DNA of 15,494 bases from Lachnospiraceae bacterium (GTDB lineage: Bacteria; Bacillota_A; Clostridia; Lachnospirales; Lachnospiraceae): assembly GCA_024699595.1 (NCBI GenBank), contig JAILPG010000180.1, positions 1 to 15,494 on the forward strand, read 5' to 3'. Position 1 is the stretch's first letter. Every line of letters begins with the position of its first letter. A program made the position numbers and the translations under genes. Shown in pieces: positions 14,830-15,494 of the stretch. The notes beneath the pieces were generated by a model. It saw only the letters and a list, made by a program, of their open reading frames with translations. It ran no database searches and was not told where the DNA came from.

Positions 14830-15494
14830 ATGAAGAACAAGGAAATGTTAAAGAGGATATCCGTAAAATGTGTGGCAGCCATAATGGCAGCAGCTGTTGC
14901 AATGTCTGCGTTTGGAGCCGCTTTGGTGACATCCGGCATAACTACTACAGTTTATGCGGCAAACTATGATACTATCGATGATGTTCCTGAGGATAACGAC
15001 GGGCACAGAAACCTTGCCGCAGATGACAGTCTTACCACAAATACATCCACAATACATGAGAACAACGGTACCATCGGAACGAATGCTCCCGGTGCTGTAG
15101 TTGAGGTAAACAACAATATAGTTACGGACAATTACGGTGATGTTGCAAATCAGGGCAGCGGAAGCGTAGGAACCAATCACGTCGGCGGCACTGTATCAGG
15201 CACGGGACGCATCGTTGAGAATTATGGAAATGTAACCGGCGGAAGAGTTACTGACAACTATGCAAGCGGAACGGTTACAGGCGGGGATTCCAGAATAACC
15301 GGTGATAATTTCGGCACGGCAAATAATATAGGACAGGTAGAAAACAATTATGACAACGAAACCGATGCAAATGACAAAAATACTTATTCAAGCGGAACCG
15401 TTAACGAGAATACAAAAGATAATGTACAGGTAGATAACAACTACGGCGGTACATTGGGAGCCGGAGTAGATGCAACAAATCCTAGTCTTGATGA
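14830..15494 (+). CDS. Secreted Asn/Gly-rich repeat protein, probable cell-surface protein (3' end outside window)
   Basis: The frame is open from ATG 14830 to the window end, giving the first 221 residues. Seen: a long signal peptide (basic N terminus MKNKEMLKRISVK, hydrophobic core to about residue 40, probable cleavage at VYA-AN after residue 43), an acidic linker (about 46-66), then loosely periodic repeats built on [D/E]-N-[Y/N/F]-G followed by Thr/Val: ENNGTIG, DNYGDV, ENYGNV, DNYASGTV, DNFGTA, NNYGGT. Such short Asn/Gly/Val-rich repeats usually fold as parallel beta-helices or beta-rolls in secreted adhesins or surface-layer-associated proteins; that is inference. There are no Cys residues after the signal peptide. 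GAGAGG eight bases upstream fixes the start. Function unknown. Confidence 0.8.
   Translation, partial: MKNKEMLKRISVKCVAAIMAAAVAMSAFGAALVTSGITTTVYAANYDTIDDVPEDNDGHRNLAADDSLTTNTSTIHENNGTIGTNAPGAVVEVNNNIVTDNYGDVANQGSGSVGTNHVGGTVSGTGRIVENYGNVTGGRVTDNYASGTVTGGDSRITGDNFGTANNIGQVENNYDNETDANDKNTYSSGTVNENTKDNVQVDNNYGGTLGAGVDATNPSLD

Noticed and set aside
14848..15180. Minus-strand open frame (110 codons) opposite the repeat surface protein
   Set aside because: Its repetitive Cys/Ile/Val content is a mirror of the repeats on the plus strand, where a signal peptide and ribosome binding site are present.

Overview
The window looks like a chromosomal segment from a Clostridia-class Firmicute, most likely an unclassified member of the Lachnospiraceae (Butyrivibrio or Roseburia-like). 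The grounds are strong AGGAGG-type ribosome binding sites, consensus sigma-A promoters, heavy use of ATA, AGA and AGG codons at moderate GC, a RibU-type ECF S component, the tsaE-tsaB-rimI-tsaD cluster, and a short leaderless-looking arrangement of overlapping genes. This placement is inferred from protein resemblance and gene order, not from a database search. No phage, IS element, CRISPR array, tRNA or rRNA was seen.

Layout. Positions 1-444 hold the C-terminal end of a Tex-family S1 protein. It converges with a RibU-type riboflavin S component on the minus strand (528-1142). The gap 1143-1412 carries two divergent, near-consensus promoters flanking a cluster of inverted repeats. The rightward promoter reads into a long, tightly packed set of genes: a DHHW/AlgX-like membrane-anchored protein (1413-2576), a YcxB-like membrane protein, then a housekeeping block of tsaE, tsaB, rimI, rnz (RNase Z), a single-pass membrane protein, tsaD and ispD (to 8230). 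TsaB, TsaD and TsaE together form the threonylcarbamoyl-transfer machinery that makes t6A37 in tRNA. The TsaC/Sua5 partner is not in the window.

A new transcription unit starts at a TTGACA-N17-TATAGT promoter (8276-8304) that lies inside a 23-bp palindrome (operator candidate). It encodes the most unusual object here, a single lipoprotein (8340-10022) that fuses a MetQ/NlpA-type binding domain to a family-3 (GluB-like) amino-acid-binding domain. After it come two polar-amino-acid (GluC/GluD-like) permeases, a GlnQ-type ATPase, and a class I glutamine-amidotransferase-like peptidase C26 (gamma-glutamyl hydrolase family). I read this as a two-receptor importer coupled to an intracellular gamma-glutamyl hydrolase. 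A plausible substrate class is gamma-glutamyl or sulfur-containing amino acids, but this is inference.

On the minus strand (13035-14461) a multi-pass membrane protein and a PrsW-family intramembrane metalloprotease overlap by ATGA. The protease gene converges with the C26 gene and overlaps its last 38 codons. After a 368-base intergenic region with a structured leader, the window ends inside a secreted, Asn/Gly-rich repeat protein (14830 to beyond 15494).
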